Notes: generated by a model from the sequence alone, not told the origin. DNA of 64,000 nucleotides from Massilia norwichensis (GCF_024753245.1 NZ_JANUGX010000001.1:310001-374000), one strand, 5' to 3'; shown: positions 31,005 to 40,696, counted from the stretch's first letter. Translations and numbers: made by a program.

Positions 31005-31811
31005 TCAGCGGCCGATAAAATTGGGCGGCCGCTTCTCGCTGAACGCCAGCGCGGCTTCGCGTGCATCTTCGCTCGGCTTGAGCATGGCGAAGAGGTCCAG
31101 TTCGAGGTCCAGGCCCTGCTTCAGTTCCAGCTCGAGGGCACTGCGTGCTGCGCGCTTGACCGACAGCGTGGCGGCGGGCGCACGCGCCGCGATGCGCTGG
31201 GCAAAGCTGCGGACTTCGCCGATCAGCGCATCCGATTCGCTTGCAACGCGCGTGACCAGTCCGATGTCCCTGGCTGCTGCCGCGTCGAGGCGCTCGCCGG
31301 TGAGCAGCAGGTCCATCGCCCGCCCTGGGCCGACCACGCGCGCCAGGCGCTGGGTGCCGCCGCCGCCGGGAATCAGGCCGAGCGCCGTCTCCGGCAGGCT
31401 GAATACCGCGTCCGGCGCGGCGTAGCGGATGTCGCAGGCCAGCGCCAGTTCCAGGCCGCCACCCATGCAATAACCATGCACCGCGGCGATCACCGGCTTC
31501 TGCACCGCGTCGATCGCCTCGATCCAGCGCGCACGCTGCATCCGGCTGCGCACTTCGATCGCGGTTTCCGGACCACGCTTTTCCTTGATGTCGGCGCCGG
31601 CGCAAAATCCGCGCGGCCCGGCGCCGCGGATCGCGATGACGCGGATGGCCGGGTCGGCGTCGAGTTCGCGCAGCGCCTGCGGCACGCCGGCGCGGATGTC
31701 GTCGTTGATGGCGTTGATCTGGCCCGGGCGGGTCAGCACTACCCAGCCGAGGGTGCCGTCGCGCTCGATGGTCACGGCATCGTTGACGACGATCGATTCG
31801 CTCTGGTCCAT
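31005..31811 (-). CDS. Enoyl-CoA hydratase/isomerase family protein
   Basis: A 268-residue crotonase. The oxyanion-hole segments are GFCAGADIKEK near residue 68 and YCMGGGLELAL near residue 115; the catalytic-side Glu is in SLPETALGLIPGGGGTQRL near residue 141. GAGGAAG precedes the ATG and the gene starts two bases after the VOC gene stop. It would hydrate or cleave a CoA-thioester intermediate, as in ring-fission product degradation. Confidence 0.88.
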   Translation of the reverse strand: MDQSESIVVNDAVTIERDGTLGWVVLTRPGQINAINDDIRAGVPQALRELDADPAIRVIAIRGAGPRGFCAGADIKEKRGPETAIEVRSRMQRARWIEAIDAVQKPVIAAVHGYCMGGGLELALACDIRYAAPDAVFSLPETALGLIPGGGGTQRLARVVGPGRAMDLLLTGERLDAAAARDIGLVTRVASESDALIGEVRSFAQRIAARAPAATLSVKRAARSALELELKQGLDLELDLFAMLKPSEDAREAALAFSEKRPPNFIGR

Positions 31812-31812
31812 G

Positions 31813-32778
31813 TCAGGCTTCCTCGAATTCGACGACCTGGCCGCGCAATTCCGAAGGCTCGATCCGGATCAGCGGACGCCCGCCCGCCGACTCCGCTTCT
31901 TCGACCCAGGTGAAGCGCGTCCCGCGCGCACGCAAGTCCTCGGCCTTGGCCTGCAAGCCGTTCACGGCGATGCGGATGTAGTACAGGCCGGGGCCCCAGT
32001 TGTTGAGGTAGTGCGCGGCCGGCGTATTCCAGGCGGTCGGCTGGATCACGTGCAGGGCTGCGCTGTTGGCGACGGCGAAGGGCATCACCGCGCGGCGCTG
32101 GCCTTCGCGCTTCAACAGTTCGACGCCGTCACGCGGCTCCCAGTCCAGGTTGCTTGAGCAGCAGCGCAGGGTGTGGTCGAGATCGCGCACCAGGAAGGCG
32201 CGCGCGCTGATCCTCACCATGTCGCCCGGCTTCGGCTCGCGCGGCTGCGCCGGCGGGCTGGCGAAGGTCTCGGGCGGCATCTGCAGCGGCTCGGTCGGCA
32301 TCACCTCGATGCACAGGCCGCCGTCGACGTCCGGCGTATAGCGCGGACGCTCCGGCGTAGCGCCCAGCCACAGGCGGTCGAAGGGCATCTCGGGGGTGCG
32401 CTGGGCCATGCGGAAGGCCAGGCCGCGGCGCATCAGCTTGTCCACGAAGATGTCGAACTTCGGCCCCTGCAGCGCCAGCACCACCGAGTGCGTCAGCATC
32501 GGGCGGTGGCGCCCCTGGTAATCCTTCAGGCTCTCGAGGAATTCGTGGAACATCGGGTCGCCCGGGTTATCGTGATCCAGGTGCCACTGCGGCTCGAGGC
32601 GCGTCGGCGCCACCGCCAGCGACTTGTGGACACGCAGGAAATGGGCGATGTAGGGATGGTTATCGAAGGCCTGGCGCCAGTTCGGATGGCTGTGGACGCC
32701 CAGTTTGTTCACCAGCAGGTCGGTCATGCCGTCCGGGTCGGGCAGCATCATGTCGGCTGACAGCAGCAGGTCAAACAT
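31813..32778 (-). CDS. VOC / glyoxalase-like protein
   Basis: A 321-residue protein that looks like two vicinal-oxygen-chelate modules: residues 1-190 (opening MFDLLLSADMMLPD, with THSVVLALQGPKFDIFVDKL) and 200-320 (ISARAFLVRDLDHTLRCCSSNLDWEP, then YYIRIAVNGLQAKAEDL). It may be a dioxygenase, isomerase or hydrolase-like enzyme of the pathway; I cannot tell which. ATG 32778 with GGAG upstream overlaps the RND gene stop by eight bases, so it is translated with it. Confidence 0.65.
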   Translation of the reverse strand: MFDLLLSADMMLPDPDGMTDLLVNKLGVHSHPNWRQAFDNHPYIAHFLRVHKSLAVAPTRLEPQWHLDHDNPGDPMFHEFLESLKDYQGRHRPMLTHSVVLALQGPKFDIFVDKLMRRGLAFRMAQRTPEMPFDRLWLGATPERPRYTPDVDGGLCIEVMPTEPLQMPPETFASPPAQPREPKPGDMVRISARAFLVRDLDHTLRCCSSNLDWEPRDGVELLKREGQRRAVMPFAVANSAALHVIQPTAWNTPAAHYLNNWGPGLYYIRIAVNGLQAKAEDLRARGTRFTWVEEAESAGGRPLIRIEPSELRGQVVEFEEA

Positions 32779-35227
32779 AGTTTTTCTCCAAGGTAGGGCT
32801 GACGCGCGTATCGTCCTGGGCGCGACGGGGATTGAGCAGGAAATAGGAGAGCGCCGGCGTGAGCACCAGCGCACCCAACATATTCCACAAGAACATGAAG
32901 GTCAGCAGGATGCCCATATCGGCCTGAAACTTGATCGGCGACCAGGCCCAGGTCACGACGCCGGCCGCCATCGTCATGCCCACCAGGGCCACCACCTTGC
33001 CGGTGAAGTCGAGCGAACGCCGGTAGGCCGCGCGCAGGCTGTCGCCGCGGCGCTGGCAGGCCAGCTGCACCGACAGCAGGTAGAGCGCGTAGTCGACCCC
33101 GACCCCTACCCCGACCGCGATCACCGGCAGCGTCGCGACCTTCAGGCCGATCCCGAGCCAGACCATCAGCGCTTTGCACAGGATGGTGGTGATCACCAGC
33201 GGGATCAGGGCCACGACGGTGGCGCGGATGCTGCGGAAGGTGATCAGGCACAGCAAGGCGGTCGAGCCGTAGACGGCCAGGTACATCATGACGATGCTTT
33301 TTCCGACCTCGATGTTGGTGGCGGCTTCGATACCGGCGCTACCGGCCGCCAGCAGGAAGGCCACCGGCTCCTTGGCCCCGGCCGGGGTATTGTTGGCCTG
33401 GGCATACTGGCTCGAAGTCTTGAGGATGCGCGCCACGGTGTCGGCCCTGTGGTCGCGCAGGTAGACCACCAGCGGCGACACCGAGCAGCTCTGGTTGGTG
33501 ATGTCGGGCGTGGCGATCGCCGCCGCCGACATCGCGCCGTCGGTGATCGACTGGTTGCGGCTGATCGTCATCCACTTGCCGCTACCTTCCGACATCGCGG
33601 CGGTGGTGAAGCGCACGGTCTCGGCCAGCGAGGTGGTGGCCTGCACCGCCGGGTCGTCGCGCAGCAGCTGCGCCAGGCCATCCATCTTGGTCAATGCCGA
33701 ATACAGGCGGCAACCTTCGTCGTCGGTTTTCATGATCACCACGAACTGGTCGCTCGACAGGCCGTAGTGGCGCGTGATGTAGGCGTTGTCGCGGTTGTAG
33801 CGCGAGTCCGGACGCAGCTCCGGCGCGCCGGCGTCGAGGTCGCCGATGCGCAGGCCCTGCATCGCGATCGCCGAGACGGCGGTCACGACCAGCGCCACGG
33901 CGGTCGTGCCGATGGCCATGCGGCGGCCGGTGAGTCCGTCGAGGCGTCCCCACACGCGGCCCAGCGCCGACTGGCCCTCGGCCATGTCGCGGTCGGATTC
34001 CAGGGCGCGCTGCGCCGCCTTGGCGCCGATACCGATGTAGGACAGCGCCACCGGGATCAGGAACAGCTTGGTGAAGACCAGCACCGATACGCCGATGCTG
34101 GTGGTGATCGCCAGGTCGCGGATCACGGGAATGTCGATGATGATCAGCACTGCAAAACCGACGATGTTGGCCAGCAGCGCCGTCACGCCGGCCACGAACA
34201 GGCGGCGGAAGGTATAGCGCGCGGCGACGTACTTGTGGGTCCCGCGTCCGATGTCCTGGATGATGCCGTTCATCTTCTGCGCCCCATGCGACAGGCCGAT
34301 CGCGAAGATCAGGAAAGGCACCAGGATGGAATACGGGTCCAGTTCGTAACCGAGCAGTTGCATCAGGCCCAACAGCCAGACCACACCCAGCACCGCCGCC
34401 GACACCAGTAGCGCCGTACTGCGTAGGCAGCGCGTGTACAGGTAAACGAACAGGGTGGCGACAGCCACAGAGACCGCGAAGAACAGCATCACCGATTTCA
34501 GTCCATCGATCAGGTCGCCGACGATCTTGGCAAAGCCGACGATATGGATGCCGACCTTGGCGCTCTCGTAGGTGCGGATCTTTTCTTCCAGCTTGCGCGA
34601 GAAGGCGCCGTAGTCGAGCGGCTGGCCGGTCTTCGGATCGGTGTCGAGGAGCGGCGCGACGATCATGCTCGACTTCATGTCGAGCGCCACCAGGCGCCCG
34701 ACAATGCCGGCCTTGCCGACGTTGTCGCGCAGCTTGGCCAGCTCGGCGGCGCTGCCGTCGAACTGCGCCGGCATCACCGGGCCGCCAGTGATGCCGTCTT
34801 CCGTCACCTCGCGCCAGCGCACGATCGGCATCCAGATCGACTTCATCCACGAGCGGTCGACGCCGTCGATCATGTACAGGTCGTCGTTCACCTTGCGCAT
34901 GACGTCCAGGTAGGCGGGATCGAAGATATCGCCGGTCTTGTTCTCGACCACGATCCGCACCGTGTTGCCGAGGCCGGGCAGCTGCTTCTTGTAGGCCAGG
35001 TAGTTCTGGATGTAGGGACTGCCGAGCGGAATCATGCGCTCGAAATTGGCGTTGACCTTGATACGGGTGGCCGAATAGCCGAGGAACAGCGTGGCCAGCA
35101 GGCAGGCCAGCAGCACCAGTAAACGGTGGTTGAAGATCAGGCGTTCCAGCAAGTTGCCGGAATGCCGGTCGAAGTCTTGCACGTCCCGGACCACGGGCAT
35201 GCGGGGTTGTTCGCTGTGCGCTGCCAT
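32771..35227 (-). CDS. RND-superfamily (MMPL-like) transporter
   Basis: An 818-residue inner-membrane transporter with two repeats, each a large periplasmic loop and a five- to six-helix bundle. The sterol-sensing-like helices appear as LDPYSILVPFLIFAIGLSHGAQKMN and KVATLPVIAVGVGVGVDYALYL. It is the 'RND transporter' of the DUF1302/DUF1329/YCF48 module found in catabolic clusters for steroids and other hydrophobic compounds. ATG 35227 lies one base after the YCF48-like stop. Direction of transport (uptake or export) is not known for this group. Confidence 0.85.
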   Translation of the reverse strand: MAAHSEQPRMPVVRDVQDFDRHSGNLLERLIFNHRLLVLLACLLATLFLGYSATRIKVNANFERMIPLGSPYIQNYLAYKKQLPGLGNTVRIVVENKTGDIFDPAYLDVMRKVNDDLYMIDGVDRSWMKSIWMPIVRWREVTEDGITGGPVMPAQFDGSAAELAKLRDNVGKAGIVGRLVALDMKSSMIVAPLLDTDPKTGQPLDYGAFSRKLEEKIRTYESAKVGIHIVGFAKIVGDLIDGLKSVMLFFAVSVAVATLFVYLYTRCLRSTALLVSAAVLGVVWLLGLMQLLGYELDPYSILVPFLIFAIGLSHGAQKMNGIIQDIGRGTHKYVAARYTFRRLFVAGVTALLANIVGFAVLIIIDIPVIRDLAITTSIGVSVLVFTKLFLIPVALSYIGIGAKAAQRALESDRDMAEGQSALGRVWGRLDGLTGRRMAIGTTAVALVVTAVSAIAMQGLRIGDLDAGAPELRPDSRYNRDNAYITRHYGLSSDQFVVIMKTDDEGCRLYSALTKMDGLAQLLRDDPAVQATTSLAETVRFTTAAMSEGSGKWMTISRNQSITDGAMSAAAIATPDITNQSCSVSPLVVYLRDHRADTVARILKTSSQYAQANNTPAGAKEPVAFLLAAGSAGIEAATNIEVGKSIVMMYLAVYGSTALLCLITFRSIRATVVALIPLVITTILCKALMVWLGIGLKVATLPVIAVGVGVGVDYALYLLSVQLACQRRGDSLRAAYRRSLDFTGKVVALVGMTMAAGVVTWAWSPIKFQADMGILLTFMFLWNMLGALVLTPALSYFLLNPRRAQDDTRVSPTLEKNYV

Positions 35228-35228
35228 G

Positions 35229-36377
35229 TCAGTTCTTCCCAATTCTTGCGCTATCCGCGCCACAGCCCGGAATCCGGGCGAGTCTTGCGCCGGTGCTGCC
35301 GGCCAGCGCCAGCTGGCCTGGTCCCGCCAGCACGGCGCCGGCCAGGTCGCCAGCGCGCGCCACGCCCGCGTCGGCGACCTGGCCGTTGCGGCTGAGGAGA
35401 ACCTGACCCGCCTGGGTCACGAAGGCCAGCTCGCCCGGCGCGCAAGCCAGCGCGTCGACCACCGTCGCCTGGGTGGCGAGCGGGATGCGCTGCCAGCTGG
35501 CGCCCTTGTCGGCGCTGATGTAGGCGTTGCCGCGCAGGCCGAATGCCGCCAGTCCGGCCTCGCTTGCTTTCAGCCCGAAGAAGGTGCCCGCATACGGGGA
35601 TTCCAGGGCCACGAAGCGTCCACTCGCGCGGTCATAGCGCCGCAGCAGGCCCTGCTCGCCGGCCAGGTAGAGTGCGCCGTCGGCCGTGTACTCGAGCGCG
35701 TACAGGTGCATGCGGCGGTCATTGGCCGCCCGTTCGAGCCACGGCTCCCAGCGATTGCCGCCATCGCGGGTGTGCAGGAGCAGGCCGAAGGCGCCCGCCA
35801 GGAAGCCTTCGCCCCCGGTGTCGATGCGGATGTCCAGGAAGGGGTGGGCCAGGACATCTGGCGTGGCCGACTGCGCTGCCGCGCGCGCGATCTCGTCCAG
35901 GATGGCCGCAGCGCCCGCATCCCCGGCGGAGGACAGCTTGCGGTAATGCGCGTTCAGGAGGGCAAGCAGGCTGCGTCCGTCGAGAACCTTGCTCCAGGTC
36001 GCGCCGTGATCAAGGCTGCGCAACACGACGCCGTCATGGCCAAGCGCCCAGGCGCTGCCCGGCGCGACGAAGCGCACGGTGGTGAGGTCGGCGCTCACCG
36101 GCGACTGCACCTGCTTCCAGGTCTTGCCGGTGTCCCTGGACACCAGGATGGTGCCGCGGGCGCCGACGGCGATCATGGTATTTTCCTGTGCGGCGATTCC
36201 CGACAGCGGCCGCTTGAGCGCCGCCTGCGAAAGAGCGGCGGGCAGGTCGATGGGGTCGTGGCTTGGGGGTGCGGCAGCGGCGGCTGCCGCCAGGCAGGCC
36301 AACAGGAGCGCGAGCGCAGGGCGCAAGACCCGGGCCGGTGCTGCCGGGCGCGGGCGAAAGGGATGAAAACTGTTCAC
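35229..36377 (-). CDS. YCF48/BNR-repeat periplasmic protein
   Basis: A 382-residue beta-propeller-like protein with a signal peptide (cleavage near AAAAA-PPS, residue 36). Asp-box repeats are visible: SRDTGKTW near residue 80, SLDHGATW near residue 122, TRDGGNRW near residue 205 and SADKGASW near residue 290. It resembles photosystem assembly factor Ycf48 in fold only. Start is a GTG with GGAG upstream. It is part of the RND/DUF1329/DUF1302 module and may bridge inner and outer membrane parts. Confidence 0.8.
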   Translation of the reverse strand: MNSFHPFRPRPAAPARVLRPALALLLACLAAAAAAAPPSHDPIDLPAALSQAALKRPLSGIAAQENTMIAVGARGTILVSRDTGKTWKQVQSPVSADLTTVRFVAPGSAWALGHDGVVLRSLDHGATWSKVLDGRSLLALLNAHYRKLSSAGDAGAAAILDEIARAAAQSATPDVLAHPFLDIRIDTGGEGFLAGAFGLLLHTRDGGNRWEPWLERAANDRRMHLYALEYTADGALYLAGEQGLLRRYDRASGRFVALESPYAGTFFGLKASEAGLAAFGLRGNAYISADKGASWQRIPLATQATVVDALACAPGELAFVTQAGQVLLSRNGQVADAGVARAGDLAGAVLAGPGQLALAGSTGARLARIPGCGADSARIGKN

Positions 36378-36476
36378 AGCTGACTCCGTGGTGATGCGTG
36401 GTTCCGGGCAGCCGGCCGCGGCGCGAAGGCCACGGCCGGTACAGGCCGCACAGGCCTGTCAGGCTGATCGCCCGGA

Positions 36477-37832
36477 TCAGCGGGCCGTTTCCTTGGCCAC
36501 GATGCTTTCCGGGTTCAGGTCGCGGTTCGAACGCGGCTTGGTGACCACCCCGTAGCCGCCGACCAGGCCGTCGTTGACCAGCGCATACATGCCCTTGTTG
36601 AAGTCGAAGATCACGTTCTTGACGGTGTAAGGCGCGTTGACGTCATACAGCTGGACCATCGAGTTGAAGATCGAGCGGTAAAGCTGGCCGCTGCGGTCGT
36701 AGGCGTCGTACAGCATGGCGCCGTAGGTATCCTCGTCGATGTAGTAGGTGCGTTTCGCGTAGGCGTGGCGGAAGCCCTGCTTGAGCGTCGCCTCGACCAC
36801 CCACATGCGGTGCAGCTCCCAGCGCCAGCAGGCCGGGTTCGGGTATTTTTCCTTGAACTGCTCTTCCACGCCGCAGCCGAAGTACAGCTTGTAAGCGTTG
36901 TAAGGGACGTACATCTCTTTCTTGCCGACCAGCTTGAAGTCGAAGCGGTCCATCTGGCCCGAGAATACGAACAGCTCGTCGAACAGCGTCACGCCGCCCA
37001 TGCTCGCCACCGGGGTGTCGTAGGAGAATTCGGGCGCCAGCTTGATACGGCGCTGGCCAGGCGCATAGCTCCAGGCGCGGCGCGGTTTCTGGGTCGGGTC
37101 GAGGAAGTCCATCAGGCCGGTCACCTCGCCCGCCTTGCGGATCGGTGCGCTGGTGACCGAATAGGTGCGCCAGTACATCTGCTCGTCGCGGCCGTCGAGG
37201 TCGGCGTGGTAGTAAGGCGTCTCCTCGAAGGTCTGCTGCTGGGCCGTCATCACCGCCTTGCCGCTGGAATCGACCACCCACGAGCGCGAAGACTTGGTGG
37301 TCGTGTCGGCCTTGTAGCGCAGTTGCTGGTTCCACATCATCTCGTAACCAGTCTTGGCGATCGGGAACGGGATGCCGCCGCGGCAGTCCTGCTCGACCGC
37401 CAGGCCGTTCTTGGCAGTCTTGCACGAGGTGGCATTGCGCACGGTCTTGGCCAGCACCGCCTCCGGCAAGGCGGCGGTACGATGGCTTGGGTACACGTCC
37501 ATGTAGAAGTCGGGATTCTTCTTGAACAGCTCCTTCTGGCCGTCGGACAACTTGTCGGCGTTCTGCTGCCAGTTCTTGGCGTCGATGCGCAGGATCGGCG
37601 CTTCGTCCTTGAACGGGTCGGCCCAGACACCGCTGCCGGGCTTGAAGCCGGCGGGCGCCTTGGTCAGGCCGCCGGTGTAGGCCGGGATCGTGCCCTCCTT
37701 GTTGCCGGCCTTGATGGCGCCGATCTGGGTCAGTGTGGAACCCAGCTGCTTGGCGTCCTCCGCGGTCACTTCGGCGCGGGAAGTGGCAGCCAGGCAGGCC
37801 AGCAGCGCCATTGCGAGTCGATGCTTGTTCAT
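36477..37832 (-). CDS. DUF1329 periplasmic protein
   Basis: A 451-residue exported protein with signal peptide ending near TSRA (residue 20). It has the DUF1329 layout: EVTAEDAKQLGSTLTQIGAIKAGN at the mature N-terminus, IPAYTGG, SYDTPVASMGG near residue 275 and CWRWELHRMWVVEATL near residue 338. DUF1329 proteins almost always pair with a DUF1302 outer-membrane protein. A LolB-like lipid-binding fold has been suggested; the ligand is unknown. Confidence 0.85.
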   Translation of the reverse strand: MNKHRLAMALLACLAATSRAEVTAEDAKQLGSTLTQIGAIKAGNKEGTIPAYTGGLTKAPAGFKPGSGVWADPFKDEAPILRIDAKNWQQNADKLSDGQKELFKKNPDFYMDVYPSHRTAALPEAVLAKTVRNATSCKTAKNGLAVEQDCRGGIPFPIAKTGYEMMWNQQLRYKADTTTKSSRSWVVDSSGKAVMTAQQQTFEETPYYHADLDGRDEQMYWRTYSVTSAPIRKAGEVTGLMDFLDPTQKPRRAWSYAPGQRRIKLAPEFSYDTPVASMGGVTLFDELFVFSGQMDRFDFKLVGKKEMYVPYNAYKLYFGCGVEEQFKEKYPNPACWRWELHRMWVVEATLKQGFRHAYAKRTYYIDEDTYGAMLYDAYDRSGQLYRSIFNSMVQLYDVNAPYTVKNVIFDFNKGMYALVNDGLVGGYGVVTKPRSNRDLNPESIVAKETAR

Positions 37833-37858
37833 GTCTTGTCTCCTGTTTCGCGGCGTTT

Positions 37859-39538
37859 TCAGAATGCCGTCTTGAAGGTTAATGACAGCCAGCCGCGGTC
37901 GATGACCCCGACCGACGAATTGCTGTGCGCGGCGCCACCGGTGATCTTGCCGTTCAGTTCGCGCACGGGCAAGTTGCGGTCGGCATAGTTCAGTGCAAAT
38001 TCGTATTTCGATGCATACGTCATGCTGGCCCCGACGGACCAGCGCAGCTCACCCTCGGTGCCGCCGCCGGAAGTCGGCGCGTTGCCGGACAGTCCGTAGT
38101 TGATGCTGACGGGAATGCTCAAGTCCCACGACGGCAGCACGTTGAGGTACTGGGGCGTGAACTTCAAGGCCACGATCCAGGCGTCCTTGGTCGAGCAGCC
38201 GTCGTCCTTGTTGCCGGAACCGGCCTTGCCTGTGCGCGAATCGACGCAGGTGGCCGCACCCACCGAACGATACAGGGCCGGATTGGTGGTGACCTTGTCG
38301 AGCCGGTTGTAGGCCAGCTCGGCAACCAGGGTGCCGGTCTGCCAGACCGACGTCGCCGGCAGCATGTAGATGCCGTTTACTACCGCGTGCCAGGTATTGC
38401 CGCGCGCCCCAGTATCGGTCACCACCGAAGACGGCGTGTTCAGCGCGCCATTCTTGCGGTAGGAGAGTTCGGCGCCCACCGCGACGGAATGGATGACGCG
38501 TCCGAAGGAGAGGCTCATTTGCTTGACGTCCTGCGGATACAGGAAACGCGCCTGGGTCGGCAACGGGCCTTTGAAATTAAGCAACTGGACGCCGAGCTCC
38601 GGCGAATAATCGTCGAATTGGCGGAAATAGGCGCCGAAGGTCGACTCGATAGCCTCGACGTTCCAGCGCGCGCCGACGCCCCAGTTACCACGCTGGCTGG
38701 GCTTGCGCGCCTCGATGATCTGGGCTGCGACGCCCGGGATCGGGAAGGCCAGGAGGTCGGACGACGGCGCGGTGTCGGCGCCCATCAAGTAGGTGCCGGC
38801 ATGCGGGATGCGGGTCGGCTTCCACTCATAGTAATACTGGCCGACCAGGGTCAGGTTGTCGGTGACCTGGGCGCTGGCATGGATCTGGCCGACCGGAAGG
38901 AATACCTCCTTGGTTTCGACGCCGGGGTTGATCGCGGCCTTGACGCCGTCCACCGGCGACTGCCCGTACGAGATCGCGTGGGCGCCGAGCAGCAGGCCTT
39001 CGCCCCACACGTTGGTCTGGCGTCCCACCTTGACGTTGACAGGCACCTTGCCCAGGTCGAGGTTGGCCCACACGAAGGCGTCGAGGATTTCGCCCGAGGG
39101 GCCGTTCACATAGCGCGCCACCTCGTTGTTGTACTGGTTGTTACGGTAGGCTGTGGCGAAGCCGGCCGGCGACCTGACCGTGTGGTCGTCGTAGGCATGG
39201 TCGTACCAGGCGGCGGCCGAGACGCGCGCCCCGACCTTGTTCTTGTAGCTGACATCGAATTCCGTCAGAAGGTCGAGACGATTGGTGACCATGTCGCCGC
39301 GGTCGAACTTCGAATCGCCTTCGTCGTAGATGTAGTTGTTCAGCAGCCGGCTGTCGGGCTTTTCGGTACGGACGCCGCCGGTGTAGCGCACCGTCGTATC
39401 GAGCCTTACCTTGAGGTCGGGGTTGCTGACCTCGATCTCGCCCGCCAGCGCCTGGCCGGCGCAGGCGAATGCGGCTGCCGCCGCGATGCCGCGCATTGCG
39501 TGGCCTGCAAGAATGGGAATACCGCTTGCGTGCTTCAT
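37859..39538 (-). CDS. DUF1302 outer-membrane beta-barrel
   Basis: A 559-residue protein with signal peptide (to AGQALAG near residue 33) and many alternating amphipathic strands ending in the terminal aromatic signature LSLTFKTAF. Motifs such as LDTTVRYTGG, GRQTNVWGEG near residue 170 and SYGQSPVDG identify DUF1302. It is the first gene of the envelope module, 26 bases before DUF1329, and would be a pore or surface binding protein for the hydrophobic substrate. Inverted repeats in the 210-base spacer upstream point to regulated expression. Confidence 0.85.
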   Translation of the reverse strand: MKHASGIPILAGHAMRGIAAAAAFACAGQALAGEIEVSNPDLKVRLDTTVRYTGGVRTEKPDSRLLNNYIYDEGDSKFDRGDMVTNRLDLLTEFDVSYKNKVGARVSAAAWYDHAYDDHTVRSPAGFATAYRNNQYNNEVARYVNGPSGEILDAFVWANLDLGKVPVNVKVGRQTNVWGEGLLLGAHAISYGQSPVDGVKAAINPGVETKEVFLPVGQIHASAQVTDNLTLVGQYYYEWKPTRIPHAGTYLMGADTAPSSDLLAFPIPGVAAQIIEARKPSQRGNWGVGARWNVEAIESTFGAYFRQFDDYSPELGVQLLNFKGPLPTQARFLYPQDVKQMSLSFGRVIHSVAVGAELSYRKNGALNTPSSVVTDTGARGNTWHAVVNGIYMLPATSVWQTGTLVAELAYNRLDKVTTNPALYRSVGAATCVDSRTGKAGSGNKDDGCSTKDAWIVALKFTPQYLNVLPSWDLSIPVSINYGLSGNAPTSGGGTEGELRWSVGASMTYASKYEFALNYADRNLPVRELNGKITGGAAHSNSSVGVIDRGWLSLTFKTAF

Positions 39539-39680
39539 GGACCTGTCTCCTGTCGTTATCGTTATGGCGAATCGTTTGAAAATCGCTCAGCACTGCTTGT
39601 CCAGTCCTCCCATGAACCGTGCTGCTCGACTGTCTTCGGCCCAACGGAAACGAGACTCTTGACGGGTTTTGATTGTAGCA

Positions 39681-39699
39681 AGAATAAATCAGTTATTCT
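39681..39699. promoter_or_regulatory. Inverted repeat AGAATAA-N5-TTATTCT upstream of DUF1302
   Basis: Seven-base arms, perfect, five-base spacer. It lies in the AT-rich part of the spacer before the envelope operon, 15 bases from the next repeat, and shares the AGAAT/ATTCT half-site with it. Confidence 0.5.
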
Positions 39700-39713
39700 A
39701 CTGTTCGATTAAG

Positions 39714-39729
39714 ATTCTGTATTTAGAAT
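39714..39729. promoter_or_regulatory. ATTCT-N6-AGAAT site, copy of the iclR promoter motif
   Basis: ATTCTGTATTTAGAAT. It matches the site at 53179-53194 upstream of iclR in 14 of 16 bases, so the IclR protein is a likely controller of the DUF1302 operon. Confidence 0.55.
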
Positions 39730-39748
39730 TTTCAAAGAGACATTCCGC

Positions 39749-40600
39749 TCATTCGGCAGTTGCGCCAGCAAAGCGTTCGCGGGCCATCTCCGTGAATTCG
39801 CGCTTAAGCGTCGGGTAGTAGGCAATCTGTCCCTGCAGCCCGCCGGCGATGTCGATCGACGCCGCGCTGATGAAGCTCGCGTACTCGCTGGCCAGGAACA
39901 GCGCCATGCCGGCCACGTCCTCGGGCTTGCCGAAGCGCCCCAGCGGCACGACCTTCAGTACCATCCTGTCGAATTCCTCGCGCGTGACGCCTGGCCCCAC
40001 TTCGCGGAAATGGCGCTCCCACTGGCCGGTATCGATCCAGCCCATGTTGAGCGAGTTGACCAGGATGTTGTCCCTGGCGAGCGACATGCCCAGTGACTTC
40101 GACAGCGCCAGGCAGGCGGCGCGATTGATTACCGAGGGAATGCCGTCGGGCGTGGGGATGGCGCCGGCCAGGGCATTGATCTCGACGATGCGCCCCCAGC
40201 GCTGGCGGCGCATATGAGGCACTACCGCCTGCACGAAGCGGAAATGCCCCATCTGCAGGATATTGGCGTGTTCGAGGATCTGTTCGGGCGTGAGGGTGTC
40301 GAGGTTGCCGCCGCGGCCCTGCCCCGCGTTGTTGATCAATACGTCGACACCGCCCCAGCTGGCGGCGACTTCCTCGACGAAGGCCTTGACGCCGGCGCTG
40401 TCGGTCACGTCGACGGCGCGGGCGATGACCGCCTGCGCCTGGTGCGCCAGTTCGGCGCCGCTCGCCTGGATCGCCTCCGCACTGCGGGCGCAGATGGCGA
40501 CGCGGGCGCCCTCCGCCGCGAAGGCGCGGGCAATGGCCAGGCCGATGCCGCGCGATGCGCCGGTGACGATGACGCGCTTGCCGCTCAAGTCGATATGCAT
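39749..40600 (-). CDS. SDR-fold protein with altered active site
   Basis: A 283-residue short-chain dehydrogenase/reductase fold. The cofactor motif TGASRGIGLAIA near residue 14 and NNAG near residue 90 are normal. The active-site tetrad is not: the residues that align with Y-x3-K (just before AACLALSKSL) read S-x3-R. It may be inactive as a dehydrogenase, use another mechanism, or bind NAD(P) for a structural role. AGGAGACAGC precedes the ATG. It is the last gene of the upper leftward block, behind the thiolase. Confidence 0.8.
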   Translation of the reverse strand: MHIDLSGKRVIVTGASRGIGLAIARAFAAEGARVAICARSAEAIQASGAELAHQAQAVIARAVDVTDSAGVKAFVEEVAASWGGVDVLINNAGQGRGGNLDTLTPEQILEHANILQMGHFRFVQAVVPHMRRQRWGRIVEINALAGAIPTPDGIPSVINRAACLALSKSLGMSLARDNILVNSLNMGWIDTGQWERHFREVGPGVTREEFDRMVLKVVPLGRFGKPEDVAGMALFLASEYASFISAASIDIAGGLQGQIAYYPTLKREFTEMARERFAGATAE

Positions 40601-40665
40601 TGCTGTCTCCTGTTGTCGTGCTGCGGTACTGTCGTACTGCCAGCGGCGGCCGGTTCTGTGCCGGT

Positions 40666-40689
40666 CCTGCCGTCCTGCCGTCCTGCCGT
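40666..40689. repeat. Three tandem 8-base repeats between SDR and thiolase
   Basis: CCTGCCGT repeated three times without a break in the 96-base spacer. Probably replication slippage. Confidence 0.6.
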
Positions 40690-40696
40690 CTTGCGC

